Shown: positions 35,119 through 49,906, numbered from the stretch's first letter. The stretch: 64,000 nucleotides of DNA from Paracentrotus lividus (GCA_940671915.1 CALNVZ010000174.1:15818306-15882305), one strand, 5' to 3'. Translations and numbers: made by a program. Notes: generated by a model not told the origin, from the letters alone.

Positions 35119-38100
35119 TTACCTTATTTACCACTTGTAGCTAGATTAAGATGTAGACTCCATGGTGCGAAGAGACCTGCTGCCTATTGATTAGATACTT
35201 GATTAGATATATGAGTGAAAGTGTTGTTTATCAGTTTATTTCAATAAATTTTTATTATTTCATTAATGCTGTCTTTTTGTTTACTTTGGGTTTCATTTAA
35301 AAAAAAGAAGGGAAAAGAAGGGCCGGCCTTATGTGCTAATGAACCATAATCAAATGCAGTCACAGGTGTAACCAATGCCCCTACCCTAGGTCGATGGTAA
35401 CTTTCTGACAAAATTTTGCTGTAATTTAACTGTAAAATTAACCTGTTGTAGACAAGGTGATTTGGCTTACAACACACTTCCCATTACACCTCGCCGAATA
35501 TATTCGGGACTCCAGACGATTCCCCAACGCCGGCTTAAGTTATTAAAAACAATTTGAGCATAACAATGATGTTTCAAAATTTATCTTTCTCTGTGTATGT
35601 TGAACGGAATTAAAACTTCTCAATAGATGTCAACACTGTAAATGGCCTGCTAATCTATAGTATTACATTACCTTATGTATTTGCAATGCTCCTGTTCACT
35701 TATCCGAACAGAAATGCCAACAGTAGTATTCTGCAAGGATTAAAAAGGATCCAATAACCAATAACCTAAAAAATACAACAACAAAAATACAGCAATTCTT
35801 TAATAAGCGACTCTTCTCACTTCTCATTGGACCACTGTCCTGATTTAGCTGGTAGCCGCGCATTAGGACCTCTGTGAAAGAGATCATGCGTATGCAAAAA
35901 TGGAAATCATCATTAACAGTTATAGCTCGCTAGCAGCTATAGCCTGATGCGGGGTTGAGAAGTCGCATCAGCACGGTGTTGCGATAGAGACAAGGAGTCG
36001 TTTTACGTCATTCCAACGCTATTAGGGCTGATATGGAAGCGACAAATTCTGCATAGATCGTAGAGAGAGAGAGAGAAAGAGAAAGGAGAGGGCTTAAGAC
36101 AGATAATTGCTTTCATCACATGCTTGCGTCTCATGGCGGATGCCGCTTTATTGCAGTAAGAAGCTGCTCTAATCCACTGTTTGTGTGTATGGAAATTCAA
36201 AGATGGCAGTATGATTAATAATCCTGCGGCCTTCTTGAACATCCATCTACTTTTCAGGTTCCATACAGAGTGATATAAAGAGTTGATACACACATAGACT
36301 GGCCAAAACTAATATTGCCTTAAGAAAATCTAAAATCAAACAAAAACAAAGCAAAGCTATCTGATGTTTCAATGTTGCGTTCATCATATTACAGAGTAAG
36401 GTACACTTCCTTCCCAAAATCAATTTTAAAATACAATATATGAGGTACAAGTTACCTCAAAGAAAATGCATATCTCTTGCGACATTAAATTGAAGAATGA
36501 CTTGTAAACAATGTGTAGCTCATTTTTCATTTCTATATGCTAATTTTCATTAAAAACAAATTTAAAACAGGTAAAGTTGGTGATTGGCTTGCTAATATAG
36601 GACTTCCTTGCCGTGATTTTGAGTGGTTTATTAAAAAAGCACTATTTTATATTTGTCTAAATTAATACTTTGGAGAAAAGTTATGGCAAGGGAAAAAATT
36701 AAACGGGAAGGTGGATGTGATTATCGAAAGCTCCCGACGACTGTATAATGGCTTATACATAATCGCTGCCAGTTAATATATCCCATTTGTCTGGATGAAC
36801 AGGAACGTGAAAGCCTCACACGTAATCAGATATCTTTACCTGGTGAATATTAGCACCGCAAACCCTAGACGGTTATCAATTTCACATTTCTATACAGACC
36901 CAATTCAGTGAAGCCTGGGATGTATTTCCATATGATGGGCGACACATAGCGCATGACAAAGATAATTGTTATGATAAACTTTGGAAGATCGATTTGATGC
37001 TGCCGCCAGATGAACTCATCGTCTGCAGAGGATTGTAGCAGTAGGGGATGAAATTCGGGCGCCTGTTGTAATTTACCCAAAATGCGAGTCATGAACGACT
37101 GTGTGATCAGTTCTTGCCGCTAAATCTATAAAGCATGTGTTAGAGCTGAATAACACCAAGATTCATGTTACCTGTCAGTCGTAAAGTCATTTCGTAACTC
37201 TAAAAACAACTTGGTGAGCAATACGTCACCCGAGGCTTGTAGTGCTGCACAGTGAAACATCTCGGATGGTCTGTTGTTTATGTTAGCCTTGGTAAAACCA
37301 GAAATTCTTGGCTGCTGTAAAGGCATGGGTTGAGATTAGTGAAAGTTTTATGAATTTATGAATTTTCGTTGGTTTACCATAATTGACATCAGTAAAATAA
37401 ATTTGCGAGTCAAAGTCTCGCTTGTTCAATTATACGGTTCTTATTTGACTCTACTAAGAAAATAAGCGATAATGTAGGATTTTCAGCATTAATGTTGAAC
37501 ACCATTCACCTGAGACAGAGGCCGTCTAATATCAAACTCCAGTTTAGAATTTATTCTTGATTGCACAACAAATACTCTGTCAACCGGTAAAAGACTGCGC
37601 CTCCATTCAGCCAACTCTTTCCCATAAAATCCCCAAAATTCCTAATTTCAAAGCCTATGTCCTAGACACGTATACCCTATGAAGCCTGACCTGCAAGTAA
37701 ACGTCTAACATTCAACCAAATGTCTACCATCTTATCCTTGACTGAACACAAAAACCAACGCACAAGTGTTAGTCGGGTATGGCAACTATTGACATGACCA
37801 AATTTAGATATTAATAATGTTCAATTTTGGCCGGCTTAACTGCTAGCTCTATTTTTTTAATCCACATCATGCCTCTTCTATCAATTGAAAGGCGAAATGA
37901 ACGTTATATTCACACATTTGCTACATTGGGAGGCTATTTAATGAGCCCACCCACAGGCACAAGCAACGGTCAGACAAAGGCTAGTTCGATAGTTTCCTAC
38001 AGATGGTGACCTTTTATCTCGAATTTTGGATCAACCACTTTATATATAGAAGCCGGTACAAGCCATGGACATTTCTTTTATGTCCATGCATACAAGTAAG

Positions 38101-40645
38101 GATTCATTGACAAGCTTTTAAGTTCATTTTGACCTTTGTGTGTAATTGTAGAAAATTTCAGATGAATTCTTTGGTAGCTATAGGCAGTTAACACTGCTAC
38201 AATATAAAGGACGTCAACGCAGGTCCGCTGTTAAAAATATATGTTCTTTTTTTAGATGTATAAGCACATTTCATTTAATCAACATTATGATCCTGCGGTA
38301 CGCGGGTATCTGTAGAGTGTGTAGCTCAAAATCCATCTTGGAGTGTTCAGAAAAATATTCTGAGAAAACTTCCTCAAGTTGCTTACTCTCGGCTCGCTAA
38401 TCACCATCGAGCTAGAAGTTTAAGATAACGTATACGCAGTAAGTAGATATGTGTATAAAAAGTGCTTCTATACCTGGTTATCATTATTTATCTGTAGTGT
38501 GTTAAAGAAGCGTGCCAATATACTTGGGATTTTCTGGCTCAAACGCCTATCCATCAGATTAAAAAAAGTATTACTCTAGAGTACTGGTTAAAATATACTG
38601 TTAATCTCATGTTTCCAATAATATTGAAATTCATTCTTGGCAGAAAAAGAGAAAATGTAGTCTTCCCCCCATAACCAAAATATATTTCTTCAGACCCTGA
38701 TGATCATATCGTCGGGAAAGGAACTTATAGTCTGACAATGTCTAGGTGTAAGAATCACTCGCCCCATCCTACTTACACCAGGCATTGGACTGCATCCCTG
38801 GCGCCGGCAAAGGATGGCCATGCGGCGGATTGTTGCCACAAATCTAGGGTAGAGTAAAGCGACAATGGAATAGGGATATACAATTTTGTTGGTGAATATG
38901 AGAAAATATTGCATGCCTCCAGGTGGCGGGATTGTTAACTCTTTATTGTCTGTTAGATTTGATGGAGAGCAAATCAGGCGACGTCCTTCTCAACTTACCC
39001 CTTCGTTTCAGGGGTCATGAAAAAGAGGATATGACGTGTGCCAATATTAGAATATTGTTTTTGTTGACGATTAATCCAGAAAAAAACTATCAGTACAGTT
39101 TTCTAAAAGCTATTCAATAATAATCAGGCATCGAAATGAGATGCCTTTAACGGGCGATTATGACATGCTGGAACAAGGATATTGCTATATAGATATCTTT
39201 AGAAAAAACTTACAGTAAACTAATTAGGTTGAAATTATTGTGATCACAAAATAAAAACATTAACACACCAAAAAATAAACTCAACTGCTCTACAAAAAGA
39301 CAAGTGATTATAAATTATTATTTCCAAAAAATCTAAAAGGTTATTTACAATCAGCACTTGCCAATTTCTCTTTCTATCCCACGTCTACCCTTGTCTTTCT
39401 ATCTCTAGAGTCTGGTTATCCTGAATTTAGATCGCGTGGCCTCTCCTAACTATACACCACAAACCCACAATATTTTGACTAAAAATAACGTTGAAGTGTC
39501 TCCAGAAGCGTAAAGCCAGTGCACAGAAGCTTTCTCCTAATAGAACATTGGAAATCCTGAATTAGCATGATCAAACGATTATAGACGCTTGCCATAATGC
39601 GCATTACGCTGAGTGAATTGCGTGGCCTATTTCATCCCTCTCATTGCGTCACAGAAACCTCTTGTATAGCACTTTGGATTGACCTATTTTTTACGGGACT
39701 AATGTTGCAGTCCCTGTGTTTTCGGCAGGAAATACAAAAGCTTATGACCGAGGCAGAGGAAGACTGGCCTTTGCGTCTTAGCGTGTATTCTATTATACAA
39801 GATCCTGTGGCCGTTAAAATATTCATATTATGGACGATGCACAGTGCTTTGAAACACTAAGGAACACAACTACAATGGTTGCATACAAACAATTTATCAT
39901 AGGCCATGAGTTCCCTGGATGCCGCCCTACCTCTGTGTTGTCCAGAACTTGCCCTTTCATTTGATTGCGAGATTGTGAGTTCTAACACGATGGTGAAAAT
40001 TTTAATCGCAAGCTTGCTCTCAGCTGCGTCATCATGAACAACTCAGCCAACAGTTCATCCAGCAGCGTTTCACCCTCGGTCGTCCTGATTATATCCCAGA
40101 TGGCGGCATGGCAGCCGTTGATGAAGATTTAGTCCAGTCGTGGATATTTGATAAAGCTAGCCCAATCTTTTCGGTATACAGTGTAAATCATGTTCCTGGA
40201 CGCAACACACTTTGTAGATCCATTGCATATTCACTGCAAGATTTTTAAAATTATGCAGGTCGCAGCGTTCAGGCCAGTTTCTGTTGTTGATCGGTTTAAA
40301 TCTTGCTGCCCATGCGATTTGGAAGAGCCAATCGCAAATATTAGTGTAATGAGTAATTGTACTGTCGCTAAACAAGTTTAAATGAACATATTTCTCTTAG
40401 AGATTTTTCATACAAATGCAGCAGAGAAGAGTAATGAAAACAATATCTGAGCTCCTAACACCTGTACAAGATGCAGCAGATGGCCTGTCTTGAATGCGGA
40501 ATCAATCATGCCAAATCCCCAAACTTTGGGCAATGCTAAGCCAGGGCATTTCATAAGACCACGAGTATTTCATGCACAACCTTTGAAACATTTTCTTCAG
40601 TTGTCAGCTTTCCACCCTCACTACCGATTATTGTGTCCATATATC
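35119..40645. other. Right part of block C, no gene recognised
   Basis: Holds a GA-rich run at about 36,061-36,090 and otherwise unique-looking DNA. Open frames differ between this copy and 54,892-59,917, so none is preserved as a reading frame. Confidence 0.5.
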
Positions 40646-41075
40646 TCTCTCCTGGAGGGGGTAGGCGTATTCTGTCACACTTTCTTCAATATCTAGAATT
40701 ACCATATTTATACCAGCTTTAAAGAGCGCATTATAACATGACATATTCTTTAGTTATTTATTTATAAAGGATGACACCTTGGTATTCAGAATTGGAGATG
40801 TTCCAACTCTTTGTAAAGTATATATATGAGTTAATACAAAACCATTCTGTATTAAGGAAAAGGGATGTGTGGTGATCTAACTTTCTGTCAGCTATGAAAA
40901 GGACTTGAGATTTAAATCTATAAATGCTAAGATTTTTCTGCTTTTTGATGTGACAACCAAGATTATATTTCTTTCTAATTTTTTTTCTTCTATTTTCATG
41001 CAACTATGTTTTGCTTTGGATTCTTTGTTGACAACTACACGTATGCCTGGGAGAAAAAGAACAGTTTTAGATTTC
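40646..41075 (+). repeat. Noisy fragment of block B start
   Basis: Matches about 26,866-27,322 in direct orientation with many small indels, and stops at a 307-N gap. It is joined directly to the end of block C. Confidence 0.85.
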
Positions 41076-41382
41076 NNNNNNNNNNNNNNNNNNNNNNNNN
41101 NNNNNNNNNNNNNNNNNNNNNNNNNNNNNNNNNNNNNNNNNNNNNNNNNNNNNNNNNNNNNNNNNNNNNNNNNNNNNNNNNNNNNNNNNNNNNNNNNNNN
41201 NNNNNNNNNNNNNNNNNNNNNNNNNNNNNNNNNNNNNNNNNNNNNNNNNNNNNNNNNNNNNNNNNNNNNNNNNNNNNNNNNNNNNNNNNNNNNNNNNNNN
41301 NNNNNNNNNNNNNNNNNNNNNNNNNNNNNNNNNNNNNNNNNNNNNNNNNNNNNNNNNNNNNNNNNNNNNNNNNNNNNNNNNN
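41076..41382. other. Assembly gap, 307 N
   Basis: An N run between the direct B fragment and the inverted B end, that is, at an unresolved inverted junction. Open frames that cross it are meaningless. Confidence 0.98.
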
Positions 41383-44300
41383 ACGGGAATTTATCGGCTT
41401 CGGGAATATTACGCGTATTTGGGTTTCGACACTTGCAAATCCTACGCCGTAGTTTGGTGGATCCGGGGTAAGAATAGCCGTCAGAGATTCAAGCGGGAAC
41501 CTTTTCCAGATCGGCGCAGGTGTGAATCCACCTATAGGTGGTAAATTTGTTAAGCGCAATAGGAATGTCTGCATTGCTACATGCGACGCTTGACTAGGTT
41601 TCAATTTCGTAATTATGTCCACCTGTGTGCAGTCTTTTGAAGCATGCTGATATACATGTAAGATAACTTGGATTAAAACAGAGAAGAAAAGAGTCGACGT
41701 AGTTAGAAGGGAGATAGAGAGAGGGGGGGGGGTATTAAGGAGAAGGATGGAAGAATGATGAAGAAGGGTAAATGGCATGAACTACAGTAATTATGCGCAG
41801 GGGTTCAATAAGATTTCGGACAATATAGTTTAAAAATAGTAAAAACGTAAAAGCCTTATACAAAACCGATATATACGACAATTTCAGTCAAGTCAATATT
41901 GGCTGATTCTGCATTTTTACCTGTTGTGTGCCAGAAGTATCACCCCATGTGTAGAAATGCAATTTATTCAGAAATTGACAATCTTACTGTGCGTAGAATG
42001 ATGTCCAAGGATCCGTGCCAATTAGAAAGTGTTAGTAAGCCAATGCGAATTGTGGTTACCTAGCTCTAGTTCTTTTTCTTGGGTTGCTCGGAACAAGCAG
42101 GAATTTAGTAGTCGTAGAGAGGAAGCATGATGAATCACGTGCCAGACACAGTGACAAGAAGATCCATTGATCTTCTCATTTTTCTTAAATGAGAATGATT
42201 GAAATGAACCTGCCCTGTTTAACTAAAGGAGGATCTGCCTCTCCATAAATGCAAAAATTGCTCCATATATGTTATTATTAGATCCATGATGATCTGATAT
42301 ATATATTTCTCTGGTAATAAATTAGAACAAATTACAAGGCCTACCTTCGATACATGGCAAAGGTAGGACTTTGGCTAGTTTGAACGAGAACATGGCATGT
42401 CTTGTACTGTGAGAAATTTGATAAGTCATGTGGATGATCATATACCTCTGGCTAAACATCCTGTCAAAATTGTCTGGAAATATTGAAATCTTAATACTGG
42501 CTGTTAATTTTGTCGCCATTTGGTTCATTTGAAGGGTTTTCCCAGATAGATAAGAGGGCAAACCAAAAATTCTCATCATTTGCTTTCTTGCATTACGACT
42601 CCCGAATAATTGTATAAATTGGATACTGTTGCTCTTAAGTAAACTTGAACGCTTTATTTAGCAGTTGACAATAAATTCAGGGCAAAAAAAAAATGAAATG
42701 AAAAAAGATTAAAACAGACATTAAAGTTGATGTGCTATGCCTAATTTGGCATTGTACGACTAGCAGACAAATAAACTGGTTTTAAAGATTTTTGAAAAGG
42801 CTAAGTCCGAGCCCTAAAAACAAGTTGGTTTATGTCAAAGCAAAATATCTCAAACATGCAAAATGAAATTGGTTTTGAACAAGTGCCTAACAAATGTGTG
42901 TCGGGGGGGGTGGGGTACTTTTACATTAAGAACAAATTTAAAATAGGCAAGTATCTGCAAAAATGACATAACAGATTCAGAACAAGTGGTAAATCTATAC
43001 GTATCGAGCTGATATCTTGAAAAATATTCCATAACTTTCTTACTTTTTAAAATCTGGTTTCTTAAAACTAACTCTACTTTTCTGGCGATTTGATCAAATA
43101 ACAACGGCGGGTTTTGTGACTGGACTGTCCCGGTTAATTCTGCGCTGTTAGTAATCTACAGGACTACCTAATTGGCCATGAAACATTACACACAATAGCC
43201 GTGGTTATTTTTTTTGTTGTTGCAGACAGATCATCTCAGGACAGTTAAGGAATGTTTCATCGTGTGTTCTGTCCCTGACCACACCCACGCAGGGGAAAAT
43301 GTCATTCAATTCCACTCTCTCGGCTGTTCCAGTCCCCCCGCCCGCCCCCCATCAAACACGCATCTTACGGCGGGCTCAACCTTGAATCGAACGAAATGCC
43401 TAAAACTTGTTCTTTTTCTCCCAGGCCATAACGTGTAGTTGTCACAAAGAATCCAAAGCAAACATGATGTTGCATGAAAATAGAAGAAAAAAAATTAGAA
43501 AAGAACTATAATCTTGGTTGTCACATCAAACAAAGGCAGAAAATTCTTCCAGCATTTATTAGATTTAAATCTCAAGTCCTCCATAGCTGACAGAAAGTCT
43601 AGAGTCACCAACCACATCCCTTTTCCTTTAATACAGGAATGGTTTTGTATTAACTCATATATCATACTTTACAAAGAGTTGGAACATCTCCAATTCGTGA
43701 ATACGAAAGGTGTCATCGCTTGTATAATTAACTAAAGATAATTATGTCATGACTTTATACATGCGGCTTGCTCTTAAAGCTGGTATAAAATATGGGTAAT
43801 TCTAGAATATTGAAGAAGAGTGTGACAGAATACGCCTGACCCCCTCCTCCCTCCCGCATCCCCCCCAAAAAAAATAGGAAAGAGAACTAAAGAAAGATGA
43901 TTTTGCACCATGTAGGCATGCCCAGCGTAATGAATTGGTAATTCATAGGTAATGGTAAAGTGTGAAATCAATTACAATCTTCAGATAAATCATTGAATGG
44001 CATGATGTAATGATATTTTAAGAGGAGGAATTAGCTCCTATGGAAGAGGATGTCATGACTAAAATACTTGGGGATGCCTGTCAAATAGACACAGTAGCAT
44101 TCGAGTTAATTGGTGACAATGCCCTTCAGGGACCTCCGTGCTACGAAGCTAGCCTCGCTGGACATCAATTCTGAACACTAGGGTCCAGGATAATGTGGAG
44201 GGACTAAGCTGAATCAACTAACCAGGTATATGCCAAATGTTCTTTCAATTTTCAACATTGTGCTTCAATCCATTGTGTATATAAGATATTTTCCTTTCCG

Positions 44301-44829
44301 AAGATTGACACATTTTGAGTAATTGAATATGAGCATGAGATAGGACCGCAGCTATCAGGAGTTCTACATAAAGAAATGAGGAAGAATATGAACTGTCCGC
44401 AAATAGTGACGAGCTTCTCGAGGGAAGAAAATGTAGAAAGGAAGTTTCCAATGCAGTTTAGTAAATTCACGATTGAATTAAGATCAAGAAATAGTTTGAC
44501 AGAACAGCAACCGAACAAGTGCTTGCGGCAATGTGTCTTATTAGAAGATTATATCTACAATATGGGTTCAAATATATAGGTTCCGTAAATTAGATGGGCT
44601 TTTAAATATTCCAGAGTCACAGTATAACCAGGAGCGAGCGAAGACGCGGAAAAGAAAAAAAGTTAGAAGATGAAGAAGCCCAAAAGCAAACCTTTTTGCC
44701 TCCAAATTATAAAAGATCCTTAAATCGAGAAGTTAAGATTCCACATTATAGAAAGATTAATTTCCAAGACAATGGATCAAATATTAAAGGGTTGCACTTG
44801 AAACAATATGGGGTTAAAAAAACCATGGC

Positions 44830-44941
44830 GCGAATTCACAAACGTCGGTGTAGTTAGTCGACTGGTCTAAATCAGGGGTTTGTAGAACCAGCGGATTTAG
44901 CCGCATGGACTAACTAAACCCGTTTGTGAAATTCGGCGCGC
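44830..44941. mobile_element. Damaged copy of the 45-bp-arm palindrome
   Basis: Recognisable GAATTCACAAACG and AACTAAACC words in inverted order, but with several inserted bases that break the stem. The damage matches the general indel noise of this stretch. Confidence 0.7.
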
Positions 44942-47378
44942 TATAGAGTATCAGTCTCGAAGTTTTAAGATGCGAAAAATCCATAGATTGCAACACAAGG
45001 TTGCTGTCTTGTTTGCCCTTTCAGGGGAGACTTGAACATGAAAAACTATATTCTGGCTCTGCAGTGTGAGCGGCGGGGGGGTAACTTACCCTGGCCTCCA
45101 AGGCATAAGCTATAATGCTCTGACTGTGCGATTGGTGTCCAACATTCGCTCCATGGGATGCCTTCGATGGACGGATGACAGTTCAAGTGATGTCACTTGC
45201 GGCGATCCATGCTATTTCTGGTCGTGTTCAATGCATTCTTATCATGACGGTGTCAAGACATACAGGTTTGTAAAGGTCTAGTGGGGGGGGGGTTAAAGGG
45301 ATGGGGAGGTAGGGGCGACATGATGTAAAATGATGAGTGATACAGATTGTCTCTTATCTGTCCTCTCTCTTGATTGATCAACAGCATTTCAAGAATTGGC
45401 TATTGAAACGATTTGTGAATTAGAATGTTGAACGCTTGCAATTATTTTCACTGGTCGGTAACTGAGATGTAATATATTTTCTGTGGTGGACGGGGGGGAT
45501 TCACAAATCAAGACCAAAAAAAAAAAAATATTTCAAAATAGAAACCATTTATAGTATTCACAATATCTTAACATATTTGGGTGGTACACTGATCTTAATT
45601 TTAACTTGCTTTTTGCCTTGTTAAAGAGATTTACTTACCCTCCCCAGGGCCCATTAAGTTGAACATACAGATAAAGCAAGAAATAGGAGGCTAGGGAGAT
45701 GTGAATCCCTCCTTTTGTGACATTATGTGTCGCTGGCTGACCATATAGACACACGCATGTTAGTATTGAGCCTTTGAGGATCAGAAGGGCATATTTGCCT
45801 TGTAATTAAAGAATTAATAAATTAGAAAGTCTCCTGGCCTTCAGCATACCCCATGATTATAGGTTGGATGGGGCATGGCCTTGTCTATATCATTGTGTGC
45901 GCCAATGATTGCTCCTTGTGGCTCTGACCTCAAATGCGCATCAGGGTGGTTTGGGTATCTTTCGAGTCCTTGTCAAGGTTCAATATACTGAAATTGGAAA
46001 TGCTTGGTGGATGGGAGAAAGACGTAAACTTGTGAGGCTACACAGGCACCAGGCGAATAAGGCTAACTGTCATCGGCTTTAAGTAAGTTGGAAGGCAGTT
46101 TGCCATTGGCAACGTTTTACTATTTGCTTTCAAAAGAATAGGCCCAAGTGTTGGTGTCTTCTTCCAGAGTGGAGGAAATTCTAACAACTGACAGACCATC
46201 CTAAACAGTTTGGCTGGTGAAATGTGTGAGCGCATCGGAGACATCAGTGGGATGCACTTTATACTAACTAGTTTATAAGTATGTAAAGCACGCTAATCAG
46301 AGACTTCCATAACGTAATATGCAGTCAATCAAGAAAAGGAACTATAAAGGTTTCTCTTGTAAAACACACGTTTCTTGAGAAAAATATGTTGCTGGACACG
46401 CGCTGAAAGAAATGCTACAACATGATTAATGTTGAGTTATAATTTGTTATGTTTGATTTTCTGCCTCAGTTTCACATATGTGTCATGTGCAATAATAGCT
46501 CTTATGGGGGGAGAAAAGACAGGGGTTTCGGACTATTCTCTGTTTGTGTATCTTCAAAAAGATAATGAATGTGTATCCATCTGACTTAGAATATACCATG
46601 TTCCATGTCACTTGTCAACGATCATAGTTGCCATCACGTTGTTAGTGAATGTCAATTATAGTTCCTCGGCAATAGCGATCTTATGCTTTGCGGAAAGTTG
46701 AATGAGTCACGTCTAACGTAATACAGACGAGAGGAATATCCAGTGTTCAAAGCTTGCGGAAAAGTAACATATCATTTCAAGGTAGCATTGCAGGTTCTTA
46801 TCAATTAAGTCCTGATAAGGCTTTCTGGGGATTGGATATATGTGCTTGTTATAGGTCTTCAAGCCACATCCTCTGCTATGTCTGTATTTGGTCATTCTCT
46901 TGTTTTCATATGAACTCTAGTAGCCAATGCAGCTGGTCTCCCATGACTTCACCTTTTCTGTTTATTTAGTGACATCTTAACTCATCGCTTTATTTGATAC
47001 TTTTGCTTTTATATTTTCAGCTCCTGCCCCAACCGCGCTGATGAGCAAAGAGTAGTTTAACTGAATTATTAGTCAGACTTCTGGCATTTACTTTTGTTTT
47101 CGTTGCAAAATTTGGCAGTGCATTCCTATTCCCTCAGGTTTCGTGTCTCCCTTTCCATGCTGCTGTCCCCGCGGCATCTCGTTTCTTCATCTCTCACAAT
47201 GTATGACATACTCTCTGCAGACTCTTTAATTTCGTTTGACTGGGTTCCCTTTCCAGCAAATTTAAGCAATGTCGTTGCACGTAGCGGTAACAATTAGTAA
47301 CGCACTTTCTAGCGCATCGTTACGTCATAGTGATCCGAGATTTCACACTGTTTACAGCATACAAATTAAATATTATAA

Positions 47379-47718
47379 TCAATGATTAAATAAAAAGTAC
47401 AATGTTTTCTTGAAGTGTCTTCTTTGAACACCTCCAGTGAATGGGGGGGGGGAGCAGCGCGAACAAGTCGTGGCAGTTGATTCCCAGCCTAGGTCCACGA
47501 ACATGAAAGAATTGTCTCGCGGATTTGCTGTGTTCTTTGGGGCAACTTGTCAAAGATGGTCCCTGGTCACTACATGAACAGAGGCCAGGCTGGGCAGAGC
47601 TGGTAAGGAATCGATGAGCGAGCTGAGATAGTTTGGGAGCCATTCCGTTGCAGACGATTTAGAGACAATGCGATCCATGCTCTTCGAACTCATGCGTTGT
47701 CCAATCGGGAGCCAATCC
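47379..47718 (-). pseudogene. Inverted copy of the LINE ORF2 tail
   Basis: Reverse complement of 20,862-21,173. The frame is broken by added bases; fragments such as GLCSCSD and a RGPRLG-like word remain. It is a duplicate of the same insertion, not an independent one. Confidence 0.75.
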
Positions 47719-48249
47719 TGCTTCCCTTTCTCTTATTCTCTTCTCTCTGTAGTGTCGTCTATAGATCTCATATTATTGTCTCGTCATGCCCTCATGTTCT
47801 GTTGTCAATCTGTGCCTGCTCTTCCTGGCTTATTTCAAGCTCTCTCCTTTCGATTAATCCCTCAGCTTAACGCCACTCTTAATCTCTCTTGTACGTGTAT
47901 GTTTGGAGTCGCTTTGATATCTAATGGCTCTGTCATCCAAGTACACCCTACAGTAGCATATAGGATGGCAAAATTATGTTCCATGGATTAAGCTTCCTAC
48001 GACCATAGTGAAGGAATCCATCACTAATATCGATAAAATGTTCAAGACACACAAATGCGGCTAGAAGGTTTACGGCTGCTGCCGTGACAAATAATAGCGT
48101 CATCAAAATGTGTTGGGGTGCAAAGGGCAAAATTTGCAATTAATGTTAAATCATTAGAAAAAATTATAAATGTGTAATATCTTGATACGTTTAGTTAAGC
48201 AATGGTGTTTATATGTTGGCAATTTACCTGCGCAACTACAATTAATCAC

Positions 48250-48863
48250 TTAAAAGGAGAATGAAACGCCTAGGATCAGTTGATTGTATGAAACACAAAA
48301 ATCAAAGAAACAGATTAAAAAAGTTTGAGAAACAATCTGAATAATAATAAGGAAAGTTATGTGCATTTGGAATATTATGATCAACTAACGCTATGGAGAT
48401 CCTCACACTGGCAGACAGGCACAAGAACTGTGTGATGTGCACACATGAACACGTCGTCCATGATAACATACAAAAAATACCCGCAAATTCTCGCTTTTTC
48501 CTCATTCTAATGGTAGTACAGACTCTTCACACGATGATTATAGTTTGTGAACTTGTATTAGGCATGTCGCCTCATATAAAAGAATCTTCAGATCTTTTAA
48601 GCGGAACATTAAATAAAAGACAATTTTGAAGTGAAATATGTACAAAAGGTAATGGGGAAGTTGTTCATGTAGTGACATCACACATGCATTTGGCCCGTTG
48701 CCAATGTGAGGATGGCCCATGGCAGTAGTGTCACAACATTCAAATGTCATAACTTTCCTTATTTTTTATTCATGTTTTTCTCAATTTTCAGTTGGATCAG
48801 CTTCTTTGATTCCCCTGTTTTTGTACCAATTTAATGAATCTCCTAGGGTTTCCTTCCCTTTAA
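48250..48863. mobile_element. Inverted copy of the TTAA foldback MITE
   Basis: Reverse complement of 19,792-20,382, with TTAA at both ends still visible (48,250-48,253 and 48,860-48,863). Confidence 0.8.
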
Positions 48864-49638
48864 TCTAATATCAATTGTGATTCTTCAAAGAAAGTTCAAT
48901 TTTCTGTTCCGCAAGCACTATTTTCGGGTTTCAACATCTAGCAGTGGCTTGGAGGCCAATGGGCCACCTAGATAAACTAAACCAAAGTAATTTTGGACCC
49001 TAACGGATTTCATTACTGAAGTACACTCTGGCGGTGACGGCACTCACAGCAAGAATGTTATGGGCGAAGTCCTGAATTCTAAGCCCGAAGCTGTTTTTTT
49101 TGTTTTTTTTTTTTTTGGGGGGGGGAAGAATAAGAAGCTGGGCAAAGGAAGGATCATCAAACAAAAGATGATGAATCAAAAAGATTAATATGTTATGTTG
49201 CTCTTTATAGGATGCAAGTTAGCTTATTCCTCGCCCTGCGTGAGTCGCGGCAAATGCTATCGCGGTAAGTGCATGTTGAAATTTTGAGTGTAATATTCAA
49301 CTTGAAAAATAATTGTTAAATTCTCTGAAAAACAAAGTATGGATTGTGTTTTTTGTTTTATGCTATCTGCGTAGAAGAACCGCGGTAAGTATTTGTTAGT
49401 GATAAAATAAGATGAGATAGTCTCACAAACGCAACGTAACACTGCAGTTACCCCATAGTCACTAGTGCGTTGTCGCTCCAACATCATCGATAATAATGAA
49501 TACAAGTAACATGATAAAGATCACAGATCAAATTAGTAGGTACTTCGTCGAAACTACACGTAGTTTCGCCAAGGTCGTGGGAACTTTTGTAGTGTGAACA
49601 TAAATTACGGGAACTTTCTGTTCCCCCTTTCTTTTTCA

Positions 49639-49906
49639 GATGTATTTCTTTATTTTTCCTTCTTTCTTCTCGTTCCTTATGTATTTCTTTGTTTTTCCTT
49701 CTTTTTTCTTTTTCCTTATGTATTTCTTTGTTTTTCCTTCTTTCTTCTCTTTCCTTATGTATTTCCTTGTTTTTCCTTGTTATTTCTCTTTCCTTATGTA
49801 TTTCTTTGTTTTTCCTTCTATCTTTTTGTTCTAATGTATTTTTTCGTTTTTCCTTCTTTCCCCGCTTTTCTTATGTATTTCTCTGTTTTTCCTATTTCTT
49901 CCCTTG
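49639..49906. repeat. 39-bp minisatellite, 7 units
   Basis: Pyrimidine-rich units starting TTATGTATTTCTTTG and ending TTCTCTTTCC repeat every 39 bp, the last units more diverged. The period is a multiple of three, so all three plus frames stay open and give repeats such as LMYFFVFPSFFSF. This is not a membrane protein. It lies inside the GGTGGATTCACACC TIR element. Confidence 0.88.

Larger units (their letters stand above)
29283..40645 (+). repeat. Block C, noisy direct copy
   Basis: It aligns with 49,529-59,917 in the same orientation over its whole length but is about 1 kb longer, mostly by scattered extra bases. Internal repeat motifs are less regular here than in the other copy, which suggests this copy carries more sequencing errors. 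No supported gene; it holds the transposon-like elements listed separately. Confidence 0.9.
41383..49520 (-). repeat. Inverted copy of block AB
   Basis: Reverse complement of 19,210-29,282 without the 2.4-kb tandem duplication and without the 25-N gap. Clean and identical to the direct copy over about 42,760-43,760, noisy elsewhere (the palindrome at 44,830-44,941 is damaged). It contains inverted copies of the MITE (48,250-48,863) and the LINE tail (47,379-47,718). Confidence 0.9.

Noticed and set aside
40905..41778. ORFs of 148-247 codons spanning the N gap
   Set aside because: They run through 307 unknown bases and are artefacts of reading N as open.
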